Shown in pieces: positions 12,171 to 24,300 of a stretch of 64,000 nucleotides of DNA. The notes beneath the pieces are model-generated. The model searched no databases and had not been told where the DNA came from. It was given only the letters and a program-made list of their open reading frames with translations. A program made the translations under genes and the position numbers. The DNA comes from Nymphaea colorata (taxonomy: Eukaryota; Streptophyta; Magnoliopsida; Nymphaeales; Nymphaeaceae), in contig NC_045146.1 in the NCBI RefSeq assembly GCF_008831285.2, forward strand, positions 15,515,289 to 15,579,288, in the 5' to 3' direction. Each line of letters starts with the position of its first letter. Positions within the stretch are counted from its first letter, which is position 1.

Positions 12171-12905
12171 GAGGGTGGGGGTGGGGGTGGTTGGGAGGAG
12201 AGGAAAAAAATTGCTACCATCAACAATAAGGGCTGGTTGAGGAGTATAGCATATTTGATCGAGCCTTCATTGGTTTGATTCTTATGAGTGTTATTTATGA
12301 TGAATGTGCAAAGCTTTATTTAATTGATTCTGCTCTCTTCACCCAAGTCCTGAAAAAGTTTGAAAAAGAAGAGGGGGTTCAGTCTCTTCAAGGTATCTCC
12401 CCTCCCATTGAAGATGAAATGCTGGTATGAAATGCGACTATTAGCCAGTCACACGGCCAGAAATTTATGACTAGGGAGTACTAATATAAAAAAATATTAG
12501 ATTTGACGATTACCAAGTGTAATAAACTAAATTATATTGAGGAACCAATACATACAAGTTCGTATCGGCAAGTGCGCACACGAAGCCACAGGTCGCCCTG
12601 CTGTCGCTCATTAAGGCTTCAATTTCTTTTCCCATGATTCGAATTTTAGTTTCTGATAGCTTCATGCCTTTTTAAACTTCACTGCCCATGCTGAAGGATG
12701 TGACTTTCAACACAATTTGACTTCATATATTGCCGGCGGACCTTCGGACTAAATATTCTTCAGTGCCATGGTCCGAGCGAAACCAAGTCAAGTGGACGCT
12801 GTCGCTGATCTCTAACCTATGGCCCTTCAGGACATGACGACCAACCTTTTGAAGGAAGAATCGCAATTTTGCTCGCCACTCGACTACCTGGACTAGCATT
12901 AGAAG
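12171..12905. other. Upstream region of the RMT2-like gene
   Basis: A G-rich run at 12175-12200 is followed by AT-rich DNA. No coding signal, RNA or promoter box strong enough to name was seen. Confidence 0.4.
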
Positions 12906-15900
12906 ATGGAGAACGAAGGCGAGAAACTGTGCGCCGCCGTTCGCGATGGTGATCACAGTAGAGTCGAACAGTTGGTGCGGGGTGGTGCGGACGTCTCGTG
13001 CTTCGACGGAAGCGGCTTCACGCCTCTCATGCATGCCGCAGAAAACGGCCACGCCTCCATCGTCAAGCTCCTGCTCGAATATGGGGCTCCCTGGAACGCC
13101 CTCAACCCGTCCGGCCAATCCGCGGGCGACCTCGCCATGGAATCCGGCCACCAGGAAGCCTTCGACCTCCTTCTTAATGCAGGCAGGTGGTGGCCTTCTT
13201 GAACGCCCAACCTACTCGTGTCTTTCTCACCCTCGGTTTGTTTCTTCGTTTGGCAGGGATTCAAGCCGAGCTGGTGCTTGGGACGATAGCAAGGAGGAAG
13301 AAGAGCGAGGACGGCGAGGGTGGTAAGAGCTATTTGGAAGAGAGGATATGCTTCAGTGAAGATAGATTGATGGATTCCGAGAGTAAGGCCGTGATGATGG
13401 AGTGGGAGAAGCCGTTGATGGAAGCTCATGCGAAGGCCGTCTGCTCTAGTGGTGCTGATGGTGGACGTGTTGGTCATATTCTCAATGTTGGGTTCGGGAT
13501 GGGGCTTGTGGACACTGCCATTCAGAGATACTCGCCCCTTTCTCACACCATAATTGAGGCTCATCCAGATGTGTATGATCGAATGATTCGTACAGGGTGG
13601 ACGGAGAAGCCCAATACGAAGGTTGTTTTTGGTCGGTGGCAGGATGTGATCCCACAGCTCGAAACTTATGATGGTATATCAGCAAACTTGAAAAATGAGA
13701 CTTTTATCGATTGCCTTCTTGCGACCCTGTTTCAAGACGTACTTGAATTTCCTGTTTCATGGCATATAGCTTGGGTCCTGGGATAATGTCTGTTTGATCT
13801 AAGCACTATCAGTTCCATTATGTATATTCTACCATCCAAATATCTATTCAATTTTGACATTACCGTCCTTATCAGTGTTAATTTGTCCACTCGAGTCTGG
13901 TACCTGCAGCAGGCTTCTCTGCAAGTTAACGCTTAATGAATCTTATATTCCTTTAAATGTGCAATTACCCCTCTAGATTACTGTGTGACGTAATCTCATG
14001 TTTCACGACGTGTGGTTGAATTCCCTGTTTTATCACACGTAGTTGAAGTAATTGTTGGTTAATGATTAGATTTTTTAAGTTTTATTAGTTCCATCATGTA
14101 AATTCTACGAGGCAAGTTGCTATCCAGTTGGTGACTACGAGTGTGCTTTGTAATTTGAGTTATCCACTTCAGTTGGCTACCTGTACAAGGTCTCTGTGGA
14201 TGCTAAGCCTTTGTGCCTATCATTCTCTTTTGGTGCTTATGAAACACTTCATGAATCTTAAATTAAATATTCAGTATTTTTGTGGTATGATCATTGATCT
14301 CATGTAATGGTTGGGTGACTTTATTATTGACCGCTCTCACTATTCTTCAGTGGCATGTGTTGTCTCAACAAGTTCGGATATGTATAGTTTCCTTCGTATT
14401 CTTGTTACTTCTCAATGAACCATGTTAGAGAGAAGGTTGCACGGTGTTTAGCAAGTCAGTTTTTATGCTGTAGAAAGTTAACACAAGAATGAGTCAGTTT
14501 CGCATCCATATTGGAAACGTAACCATTTTAAATCCTGGAGCCCTAGTGAGCATACTTTGATTGTTTTTCCTAGGGCAACACTTGGTACTGCTCTCAATTC
14601 AGGAAATAGGACTATTACTCTACTTGGAGTTGTAACATTGTTTTGTTTATGATGTCTCGGATGCTAGCATGTTTAGAAAGTTCAAGGATTCGGTCAACAA
14701 ATTGCCAGCCTTAGCAGTTAGCGGTTATAACTTGTATCTCCCACTTGATCATCTTGTGGATCCTTAATCCTGACTCCTAATATCACTATGCAGCAGATTT
14801 TTTTCTCTCTCTATCAAGGAAGATGAAGATCAAGTGCTACTTTGTACTCTTTTCTGATATAGGATCTCTAGATTGTTCTGGTTGCATAATTTAGAACCCT
14901 GGCTAACTGTTTGAAGATCTATTCAGAAGTTTTATGTACCAGGAGGAATGTTAATTTAGAACCACAGTTAACTGAAGATTTATTAGGAAGTGTGATGTTC
15001 CAGAAGGAGTGAATATAAATTTGGAACTATGGTTAAGCACCTGAAGATTAATTCTGAAGTTTGATGTTCCACAGGAGTGATGCTGAGCATTATTATTGTT
15101 TGAAGGCCTTTTTCTAAATAAAAATCATGTTGCTTTCAGTTAGATTCCACTGACACAAGATTTTAGCCCTTACCTGTGTTAACATTTCTTTTCTTTTCCT
15201 TTTTTATCATTTAGAACACAGTTCACTCGACCCAATTTTTTTGAAAAATGTGGACGTAGGCTCTCTTTTTCCTTGTATTTAACTCTGAAAGAGCCTGAAG
15301 AAGCATGACCAAGTGTTCTTCTCCAAGATCATCTAGGATTGCTTATTTTACCTTATTAAATGACTGTTGCTTCCTTCACCAATATGTTCAGTGAACAAAC
15401 CTTTTCTTGTTGAGTATCTTTGTTGGAGAACTTGCAAATGCATATCATGTCGTGGTTCTATTTATAGTTCCTCCATAACACATTATTAGACAAGAGGCGA
15501 CCCATTCTTTGTGTAATTAAGTAGCCATCTAGCGCAGGCTGAAATACTGCATATTTATGTCGAATAATGCATATTATTTAATTGACCTGTTCAAAGTTGA
15601 AACTCGAAAGAATACCAAATGGTGAGCTTTTGTTGCCAAGCTTGTTGATCCATTTATCTCTATCCAGGTATTTTCTTCGACACCTATGGGGAGTATTATG
15701 AAGATCTCAGAGAGTTCCATGAGCTCCTTCCCACGCTTCTTAAGCCTGATGGAGTGTATTCATTCTTTAATGGTCTCTGTGGAGATAACGCATTTTTTCA
15801 TGTTGTTTACTGTCAGTTGGTTGCTCTAGAACTTGGGCAGTTGGGTTACTCCACAGAATTCGTGCCCTTGCCTGTAAAGGCTTGCCTGGAAGAAAAAGTA

Positions 15901-15996
15901 TGGGAAGGCGTAAGACAGAAATATTGGCAGTTGGATACATATTACCTTCCTGTTTGTCATATCCCTTGTGATGCTGATTCTTTGCCGGCGGAGTAG
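12906..15996 (+). CDS. Ankyrin-repeat protein arginine N-methyltransferase 2-like (RMT2 type)
   Basis: The model is join(12906..13182, 13257..13673, 15668..15996), 1023 nt, 340 aa. Residues 1 to about 95 carry two to three ankyrin repeats (GFTPLMHAAENGHASIVKLL; GQSAGDLAMESGHQEAFDLL). The C-terminal two-thirds is an AdoMet-dependent methyltransferase of the yeast Rmt2 / GAMT-like family: ILNVGFGMGLVDTAIQ is the AdoMet motif I loop, HTIIEAHPDVYDRM is motif II, and IFFDTYGEYYEDLREFHELL and PDGVYSFFNGL follow. Yeast Rmt2 modifies the delta nitrogen of arginine, for example in ribosomal protein Rpl12. The plant substrate is not established here. Intron 1 (13183-13256, 74 nt) needs a GC donor (GCAG|GCAGGT) to keep the frame and restore NAGIQAELVLG. 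Intron 2 is 1994 nt with TGATG|GTATAT and TCCAG|GTATTT borders. The start ATG is the first in the frame. Confidence 0.88.
14893..15082 (+). repeat. Three diverged 65-bp tandem repeats in RMT2-like intron 2
   Basis: Units start at 14893, 14958 and 15023. Each has the pattern (A/G)GAACY..GGTTAA, then GAAGAT.TATT, then GAAGT, then GATGTTCCA..GGAGTGA. The copies differ at many bases, so they are not recent. Confidence 0.7.
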
Positions 15997-16297
15997 TGAA
16001 CTTTGCTTCTTTTCTTTTTTCTCCTATGGGTACATGGTGAATTGTGAGTCAAGTATGTCAAAGATTTTCAATCTTTGGGAAGTTGCCTTACCCAGTCATT
16101 TATTGTGTTTCTGGAATTTGCACCTTTACCAACTCCTGTAAGTTAGCTTGTTCTTCTCGTTTATACTTTTATTACTGAAATTGAATGATGGAAGTTGCTT
16201 GGCAATGGATAACCCATGTCGGGTTTCTTTGTCATATGAATGCAGGTTCTGGCACAGGTACAATTCTATTTCAAAAAAACTTGGGTGTAGGGCCAGG

Positions 16298-16342
<45 letters not shown>

Positions 16343-16796
16343 CCACACCCACACACACAAAAAATTTTAGAAATTGTACATAGCAAAGCCAAAAACATTG
16401 TATTAAACTAGTGAAATGTATGAGTTTGTGACCCGTTTAACTACAACAAACTCAAAGTCGGATCTAACGAGTGTATGGGAGGTGGATGGAGGTCTTTTAA
16501 AGTCGCGTCAGAACCTGGAGAAATTATTTGTTGCCAGGTGCTGGAAGCATAAGGTCCGCAATTAATTTGCTGTAATGTGTAGAGTACGGATAGTAGTTTA
16601 AAGCAACATGATTTCTGAGTAAGTTTTGAACCCTCATTGTCATCGGTATGGTGCCGACGGCCTGAAGATCTAGGCCATATTCGTCATGGTCATCTAATCA
16701 CCTACATCATCTCACCAATCGTCATGACCAGTGTCTGAATGGAACGCTACTTCACGAACATTGCCCTAACGTCAGATCTACGCCCTAATAATTTGT
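15997..16796. other. Downstream region of the RMT2-like gene with CT/AC repeat
   Basis: The 3'UTR of the RMT2-like gene lies here. A compound CT then AC microsatellite occupies about 16301-16360. From about 16440 the sequence may already be decayed LINE, but I could not align it. Confidence 0.4.
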
Positions 16797-19700
16797 ATGA
16801 ACAGTTCTATTAGCAGCGGAATCAGGAAGAGGCAGTTCCGTCTGTTCCCTCCGTGTCTGCTGGTCCCAGAAGCCAAACAGCTAATTACTAGTGACTGGCA
16901 GGTCTACCTGGAGGGTTGTCCGATGCTTCGATTCCTTGCTAGAGTGGAACAAGAGGTCTTTGGCAGAATAGAAAGCGAGGTGAAAGATACATGTACGAGG
17001 CTCAAGGAAATTCAGTTAGCTAATGAGACAAGAGGGCAGGTATTACGGATGAGAAGGATCAGCTGAGGAAGAATCTTATCTCCATGCTTCATCTAGAGGA
17101 AGTGAAATGAAGGGAGAAAGCCAGGGTTAAATGGCTTCGGGCAGGAGATAGAAACATTCGTTTCTTTCAAGCAGCCGCAAATAATAAGAGGAAGGAAAAT
17201 CGGATTGGTCTCCTGGCAGTAGACGGCGCAGCATACTCTTCCACAAACAGTGCTATTGAGGCAGCTACTCAGTACTTCGAGAGATTCATGAATGATGACT
17301 CTGCTTCAGGCACCCTCCTTGGGGAATTGTCTGCAGGGGAAACGGTTTTAGATGAGAACTCTAGGTCTCTCTTATAGAAATGAGGAATGTGGTGGAAGGT
17401 CTGGACAAGGACAATGTCCTAGAGCTTGACGGATTCCCTAATGCTTTCTTTAAGAGCATGTATCGACCTTTTGGGCAGTAGTATCGACCTTTCTCAAATA
17501 AGAAAAGATCGTGAAATTTGTTAATAAAACAGTGCTCCTACTGATCCCTAAGTTCAGAGGAGCCTCGAGAGTTGAGGACTTCCGCCCCATGGTCCTCTGC
17601 AACAGTCTCTATAAGGTTATTGTTAAGGTTATGGTGGCAAGAATGCAAAAGATCTAATCCCGAATCGTGGGTAAGTCCCAAAGAGCCTTTGTTAAAAGGC
17701 GGATTATCCAAGATCAGATTGCGCTAGCAAATGAAATGATTTTCACCCTGCAAACTGTAAGGACAAGGCGGTATGTTTGAAGTTAGATATATCTAAAGCG
17801 TATGATAGATGATCTTGGGGTTTTATCAGCCACAGTTTGAGATTGCTTGTTCTTCACTCGATCTGGGTGCAGCGGATTGTAACGTACATTTCATCTACAT
17901 CTCATGAAGTTATGCTCAACGGCAGTAGGAGTGGAAGTTTTGGGATCAAGAGGGGTCTGCATCAGGGTGACCCATTATCCCCTTACCTCTCCATCTTAGT
18001 AATGGAGGTCAGTAATAGAAAGTTGATCCAGTGCAACTTCAACCGACTGATTCAAGTGCCTAGATGTCTGGACCGTATACAGGACCTCAAGTGCCTCAAT
18101 GTTGACGATTTTTTTGGTCTTTAGTACAGCTAGTCAGCTACCCGCAAGTCGCTGAGGAATGTTAAGAGGCTTCCTGGAGGACATTGAAGCCAAAGCAGGG
18201 CTGGCTATCAACCATGCAAAGTCGTCGCTTGTTTGCTTCAATGTCGGTGCTGGTAAAAAAGAGGATTGGCCCGTATTGGAGGATGGAGAGTGGCAAAGCT
18301 GCCATGACCTATCTAGGTCTCCAACTTTTTGCAGAAAAGTTAGCTGAGGATCTATGCTCAAGCTTAGTCGTCAAATTTGAACGAAAATTGGGTCGATGGA
18401 AGGGGCAGTGTTGGTCCTACGCAGGACGCCTTTGCCTCATCAAACATAACTATAGTTTATTGGATGCTTGCCTTGAAGATCCCCAAATCTGTCCTCACAG
18501 GCTTGAATGCAGCATGGCCAGCTTTTTATAGGCTGATAACGAAGGAAGAAAAGCATCAGACAGATCTCGTGGAAGACCCTGAGCAAACCAATGGAGGAGG
18601 GAGAGGTAGGACTGAAATCGCTGGAATCCTTTAACGTGGGCATGTTAGCCAGTAGGCTTTGTGCTTCCTTCAATAGTAATTCTCTGCTTGCTGTTTGGAT
18701 AGAAAGGAAGCATTTCGGCAGAGGCCAAAGCTTGTGGACACTCAAGAGTCTATGGCACGGGTCTTGGTGCTGAGAAGTTTTGGATGGGCCTGGAGCAAAA
18801 TCAAGGATAAAGTCATGTGGAAGTAGAAAATGGTTTAAAAAGATGGCCAGACAGGTGGAGGGAAGATATGCTTATACAAAATATCTGCGGAGAAGTGTAC
18901 AGTGCTGTAGGGAATCAGATCAATCTGACACTAAATGAGGCTCAGAGGCTTGGCCAGGAGTTCAGATGCGCTGATTCCTTGGTGAGGGGGATGGTTGATC
19001 AGGCTGGGTTCAAGCTAGCGGAGGACCAGCTTGCTAGCTACTCCACGCTTTTGAAGGGTTTGTCTGCTAGAGACTTTTGGGACTGTGTCAGAATGAAGGC
19101 ACTCTTTCCTACTACCAGCGGGGACAAGTTGAATGTGGAATTCGCACTCCAAGATTCACACGCAAGACAGGGTCAAAAAGCATGCATTTCAATTTGCCAA
19201 CCGATGCTATCTCTGTGGCAAGGTGAAAGAAAGTAATGAAGTCCTTATCAAATGTAATGTTGCACAGAATATGTGGAAAAGAGTAGTCAGAGTCTTTAGA
19301 AGGTCTCGCATTCCATGGCAGACTATCTGTAATGGGTTTCAATTCTGGTAACATTCCCGTATCAGGCCTAACTGAGTGCGTAAGTGCTGGAATGCCACTT
19401 TTGACATGGTAATTTGGAAGATCTGAAGCATTAGAAACCGTATGAGCCATGACAATTTTGCAGTTCCTAACATCGACTAATTCATGCTGAAGTCTGGGAT
19501 ACTTGTAGAGATGTCTTCAGCTCCATATGTAAAACGGAGGAAGCGGAATTGTTGAAAATATGGACGAGAACTGGGGTTATTTGCCAGGGGAGTCTAGAGG
19601 AGGTCGCAGCGGTCAATTGTACAATTCAGATGGTTACATTCAGGTCAGGGAGAAAGAGGATCCTCTTGGCCGTTTGATGGAATGAAGAAGTCAGGGCGTT

Positions 19701-20170
19701 GGTGACCAGCCTTGTATCAGGGTCGGGTTAAGGTGAGGAGAAGCTGGAAATGGAGCTGTTGAAGGAGAGATGGTTCTCTGGAGGGGACGAGGAGTCCACT
19801 GTCCTTGAAAAGTAGGCTTGGAGGCCGCGTGGCCTGGACGAACGGTGACAGCATGCTAGGTGGGGGCACCAAGAGGATAGCTATCTCCACTCTTTTGCCT
19901 ACAAAAGAAGCAGGGAGGCAACTCCTCACCCCTTGGGAGCAGGACAGATGGAAGGACAATGGATGAGGAGTCAGGGAGTATTGTTGCGAAGGATTAATCG
20001 CGATCTTTGTTTTGTCAGTTTTGGTAGGGTGTCTATTACTGAGCATCAATGTAGGGGCATCAGAGTTTTTGTTTTTGTTTGCCAGAGAATTGTGCTAACT
20101 GGTTTGGATGCTTTGCATTGTTTGTATCGTTTGCCCTGTACATGTCATTGCTTCTTCAATAAATGGAAGG
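16797..20170 (+). mobile_element. 5'-truncated L1-type LINE
   Basis: Fragments in order match plant L1 ORF2. The linker before reverse transcriptase is at 16797-17060. The block WLRAGDRNIRFFQAAANNKR is near 17130-17190. RT pieces follow: PKFRGASRVEDFRP and YKVIVKVMVARM near 17560-17650, KLDISKAYDR near 17780, and GLHQGDPLSPYLSILVMEV near 17955-18010. After RT come WSYAGRLCLIKH near 18415-18440 and a C-terminal zinc-binding domain (CYLCGKVKESNEVLIKC) near 19205-19260, then IPWQTICNGFQFW. ORF1 and the endonuclease are not seen. The frame changes several times and in-frame stops occur (for example near 17377 and 18123), so it is dead. From 19720 to about 20170 lies a probable 3' tail with an AATAAA-like site. 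No target-site duplication or poly(A) tract was identified. Confidence 0.88.
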
Positions 20171-21365
20171 AGCATAACTCCCAGCAGCCTTTCGTCGGCA
20201 TTACCGAACCCCACTACTCTTTAATAGCCATGCTTGTCATTACGACAGTCTCCCACATCATCTAAATGCAAGGGACTCGACAGCTACTGGGCCCTTTTAG
20301 CTCATGATATATGACTGGTATTCACAGGCCTAAGCGGCTAAGCGACAAGTTCAATGGGACAGCACTAAGCATCTCCCTGGGTTCCCTGACTGTATAAGTT
20401 GATGATGGATATATAATTGAACCTGTATAATATCCTAAATAAAGCTACCGCTATGTTGCTTCGATTTTTCAGAGTAACTTGATTTATACAAACTATAAGG
20501 TAGCCATGATAATGGCCGGTGCTTCTTATTACAGAAGTTTTTGGAAGATTCATATGATTTTTGTATGAATCTCATATAAGTTCATGTGAATGCTGGAAAT
20601 TCAGGCATCCATCCACTACGTATGACGTTTAGCCTGCATAAGATCATCTATAATTTGTAAAATACTAATTGCTCTTTTTAATGCAAACGGTAAGGAACCT
20701 ATTTTGAATGTATCTCAACTCTCAATAAGCCACCCCTGTATAAAATGGATGCAAGAAGTGCAGCTGTAGAAGGGTCGATTCTGCGAAGCTGGATACTTGA
20801 TCGAAAAAAATTGAAGCGAACATAAATACAAGCAGCAGCGTAAGGATTGAGTGAGAAAAAAAATTGAACATGCAAAACACAAATATGGACGGAGTGGGAG
20901 GAGAAAATAAGGACGCAGATAATACACTGGAATCAAGAGAGTAGTTGAGTGGAGGTCTTCCGACTAAGAAACGGACTCCCTTCACTGAGAAAACGAATTT
21001 ACCCAAGCTTTCCTTCATTGTGGGGAGAGTGGAAGTTCCCACTTGCCAATTGTAGGAAGATGCTTCTCCTGAAGATCTCAACCAAGAATTAATGATCAAG
21101 GATCTCCTCCTCTCCCCCACCCAACCCCCACCCAACACAGGCACACACAGAGGCTATAAAAGGCACCAATCTTAACGACTTTCAAATAGTCCACCAGGAA
21201 GTTATTCACAAATAATTACAATGTTGATTTGGCTGTACAGTAAGAGAGAAAAACATGTCGAGCAACGAGATCAGTCAAAGAGAACTGTAACTGTACAAAA
21301 GAAAGTTTAGCAACAGAACTTATTTACACCCTTAATGGCTATTGATTAGTAGGACGGACCCCTGC
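20171..21365. other. Spacer and ATG11 3' region
   Basis: The ATG11 3'UTR should lie here. A minus-strand open frame of 140 codons (20722-21144) has no recognised family and a hydrophobic Phe-rich end. I do not call it a gene. Confidence 0.4.
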
Positions 21366-24300
21366 CTAAGAAGATTGAATAGGATCAGGTAACATGGCGA
21401 CTGTCACGACAAAATATTCGCTGCCAATCGGGAGGTTGTAAGGATTACAAATGGAACCCGTTGGTTCTCTACCAATGCATGTGGACCTGCCTATCACGGG
21501 AAGCTTTGAGATATCAGCTCCGTCCAATGGATCTGATGTGACTACTTCCTCTCCAAAGGGAATTGCTGCCCTTACTACCTTGTGCTCCATATGCACGATC
21601 TGCCCAATTATATAACTTGGTTTGTTTGGCAGGTTTTCCGCAAATAGGGCAACTGACTCTGATGAAAGAAAATAATTACAATAGTTTCTGTTAATAGCTT
21701 CATAATGTCCCTCAGAATTGAGAATGAAAGCAGCGATCCCTTGAACCTCCAAGCGACCGATGGAAATCTTATCCTTGTTTGCCTGTAACATAGTTTTGCA
21801 AATGCGCTTGATTAGTACATTGAACCAATTAGTAAAATTAACATCAAGACAAATAAGCGATACTAACCTGCTTCTCAAGCTTGAGCTTTGCAAACAAATT
21901 TTTAACCAATTCATTGCTCCCTTCTAATTCCTTCAGGAGATGTGCCTCTGCAGCTTCGGCTCTTGCACCACGCTCTTGAAACTCAGAACGTTGCCGAGAA
22001 ATGTAACCCACTTTGTCAGCAAGAACCCGAATACAGACATGAAGTTCTGTACCAATGTCATCCTCGCTCTCATTGGCAGAGCTGAAACGAAATTCAGAAG
22101 AGTGCAAAAAAGAATCACCAACAGAATGTTATGATACAAAAGTACATCATGACACTGTTGCAGAAAAAGGAAAGCAGTCATGCTTAATGAATTTGCAGAC
22201 ACCAATATGCAACACCGCAGCAAGCCGGAAAAGAAAGACAAGCAAAAAAAAAAAAAAGCATCCTAAAACTGGTGTGAGGCACAAGCATTTATTTGCTTCT
22301 CCAAATCATGAGATCCAATACCACCACAAAGAGATGTGATGCTAGAAAACATGCCACAAAAATTGGGCTTGGTATGAACTCGTGCCATTCAGAAAAAAAA
22401 ATTTGCCAAATAAAAGTGGCAGTTAGCACCGACAACTGTTTTTCACAAGAGTGATTTGGCATTGCAACATTCAAGAATAAATTCATTCCAGTAAACATGG
22501 CCTACTTATTTCATTCAGATATTAATAATGATAATTAAATTAGATGAATATGAGGATTACAATGATCGATGGGCAACTGTCAGTTTGCAAGGATCAAAAT
22601 GAAGTACAAGGAAATGAACATGGAGCATTTAGTTTCCCATGGTATATGAGGAAAAGAAAAAAAAAGGAAACTGGAATAGAGATCCTTTTTAGAGGTTCTA
22701 TATAGGACCAACTTCATCCAATTAAACTATCTTGCAAGCTAATCATTCGAGAAAAACTATGTACCTTCCCAAAGAAAGAGCCAGAGACCGTAATGATTCA
22801 GGAAATCCACCTACTCCTGCTGATCCAGCTATGCAACTACGAAGTCTTTCAAATAACCCACGTATTTTGACAGCAGAAGCACGCAAAGTGTTATACTCAG
22901 AAGCTCGCCTATCTGCTGCACATAGATTAGTATGTGCTTCTTCTCTTGCCTCATGCAAGCAATTCTCCAAATGTGCACAGTTCATCTGCTCAACAGAAAA
23001 AAATCAACTTGTGCACTTGTCATAGCAACAAAAACAACTAGAAATAAGCAGAAAATGGCATGTGTGACCATACATCAGACTATGGAACATTACATGACAA
23101 CATTCTAACATTTTGGTGCAAGAAACAACATAAACCACCATACATAGTTGCCTTAAACTCAAGTTGTTCACGTCTCATATTGTTAAGAGTCGGACCCAAT
23201 TAGTGGGATCCAAAGTCCTTAGTAGATGATAGGTTCCATCTCCTAGTGAGATGAATCAGGTCGGGTGGAGAACCTTAGCATGTAATAAGCCCAACCCACG
23301 ATACTTGTACATAATCCGTGGAACTTTACCCTAAAAGTAAATGACAAACAGCTCGATTAAGTGAGAGCTGGGCTTTCATAGTGGTGTGAGTAAATAAAGT
23401 GGCAGCTTGTTAGCAAGAGCTAACGCATGTACCACAAGAATTACCCCAAACAATCATGTGTATCTTCTACCTTATGGCTGTATGGTCTATGGAATTAAGT
23501 AGAAGAACTTTCAAATGAGGCAAAAAAAAATACACAACTTAAAAAACATTTTGAGGAACCTGAAAAAAAGAACTGAAATAATACCATGAAAAGAAAAAAC
23601 TAAAGATAGACCAGATACAGCAACAGTTGCAAAGGGAAAGTGATGGCCCCACTGAGCACTTTTAGTAGGTGCAATGAAAGAAGGTTTCTGGTTAACACAC
23701 CTGAGATTCATCCAAGAGCTTCAGACTAACTTCAAGTTCTTTTCTGAGAGATTCAACTTCCTCCAAAGCAGAGTTAAGCTTTGATTCAGTCTCGTTGTAT
23801 TCATTTGATTTCTTTTCCAGTGCATCTCTAAGTTCTACAATTAGTGCCTCTGCCACTTTGGAAGCCCCGTTGGATTGTTCAGTAGCATTAACTTCCTGAG
23901 AACCTGTCTCAAGTTGATCATTTATTTTCCCATTTGTGCCAATTTTTGTTTTTCCTAACAATTGCTTTGCTGTACCATCCATTCCATCTTTATCACTTGT
24001 CAGAAGTTCATCTCGACGTGTATCTAACATCGATGCATCAGATGAACAAGGCAAAGCATCTGCATGTAATTGTGGCAAGGCTGAAAGTTCAGCCATATTT
24101 TCATCCATTCCTTCTTGAAGCTTAGTTAGCTGGCCAGTCAAATGGTCTTCCTTAGCATCTGTTGGAGCTGAGGTGCAAGAGACCTCATCCATGGGATCAG
24201 AAGAACCGTAGGGGCCTGGTCCTTCTGCCCCTGCAGATATAACTGAACCATAATTATCATTCTTCAATGATGACTGAGATGCATTTTTCTCATCCGTTAC

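Noticed and set aside
12723-13564. Long minus-strand frames opposite the RMT2-like exons
   Set aside because: Shadows of GC-rich coding exons; no family signal.
21150-21165. TATA-like CTATAAAAGGC on the plus strand
   Set aside because: No plus-strand gene follows it.
23175-23480. Possible solo LTR in ATG11 intron 2 (starts TGTTAAGAGTCGGACCC)
   Set aside because: No clear matching end, target duplication or second copy in the window.
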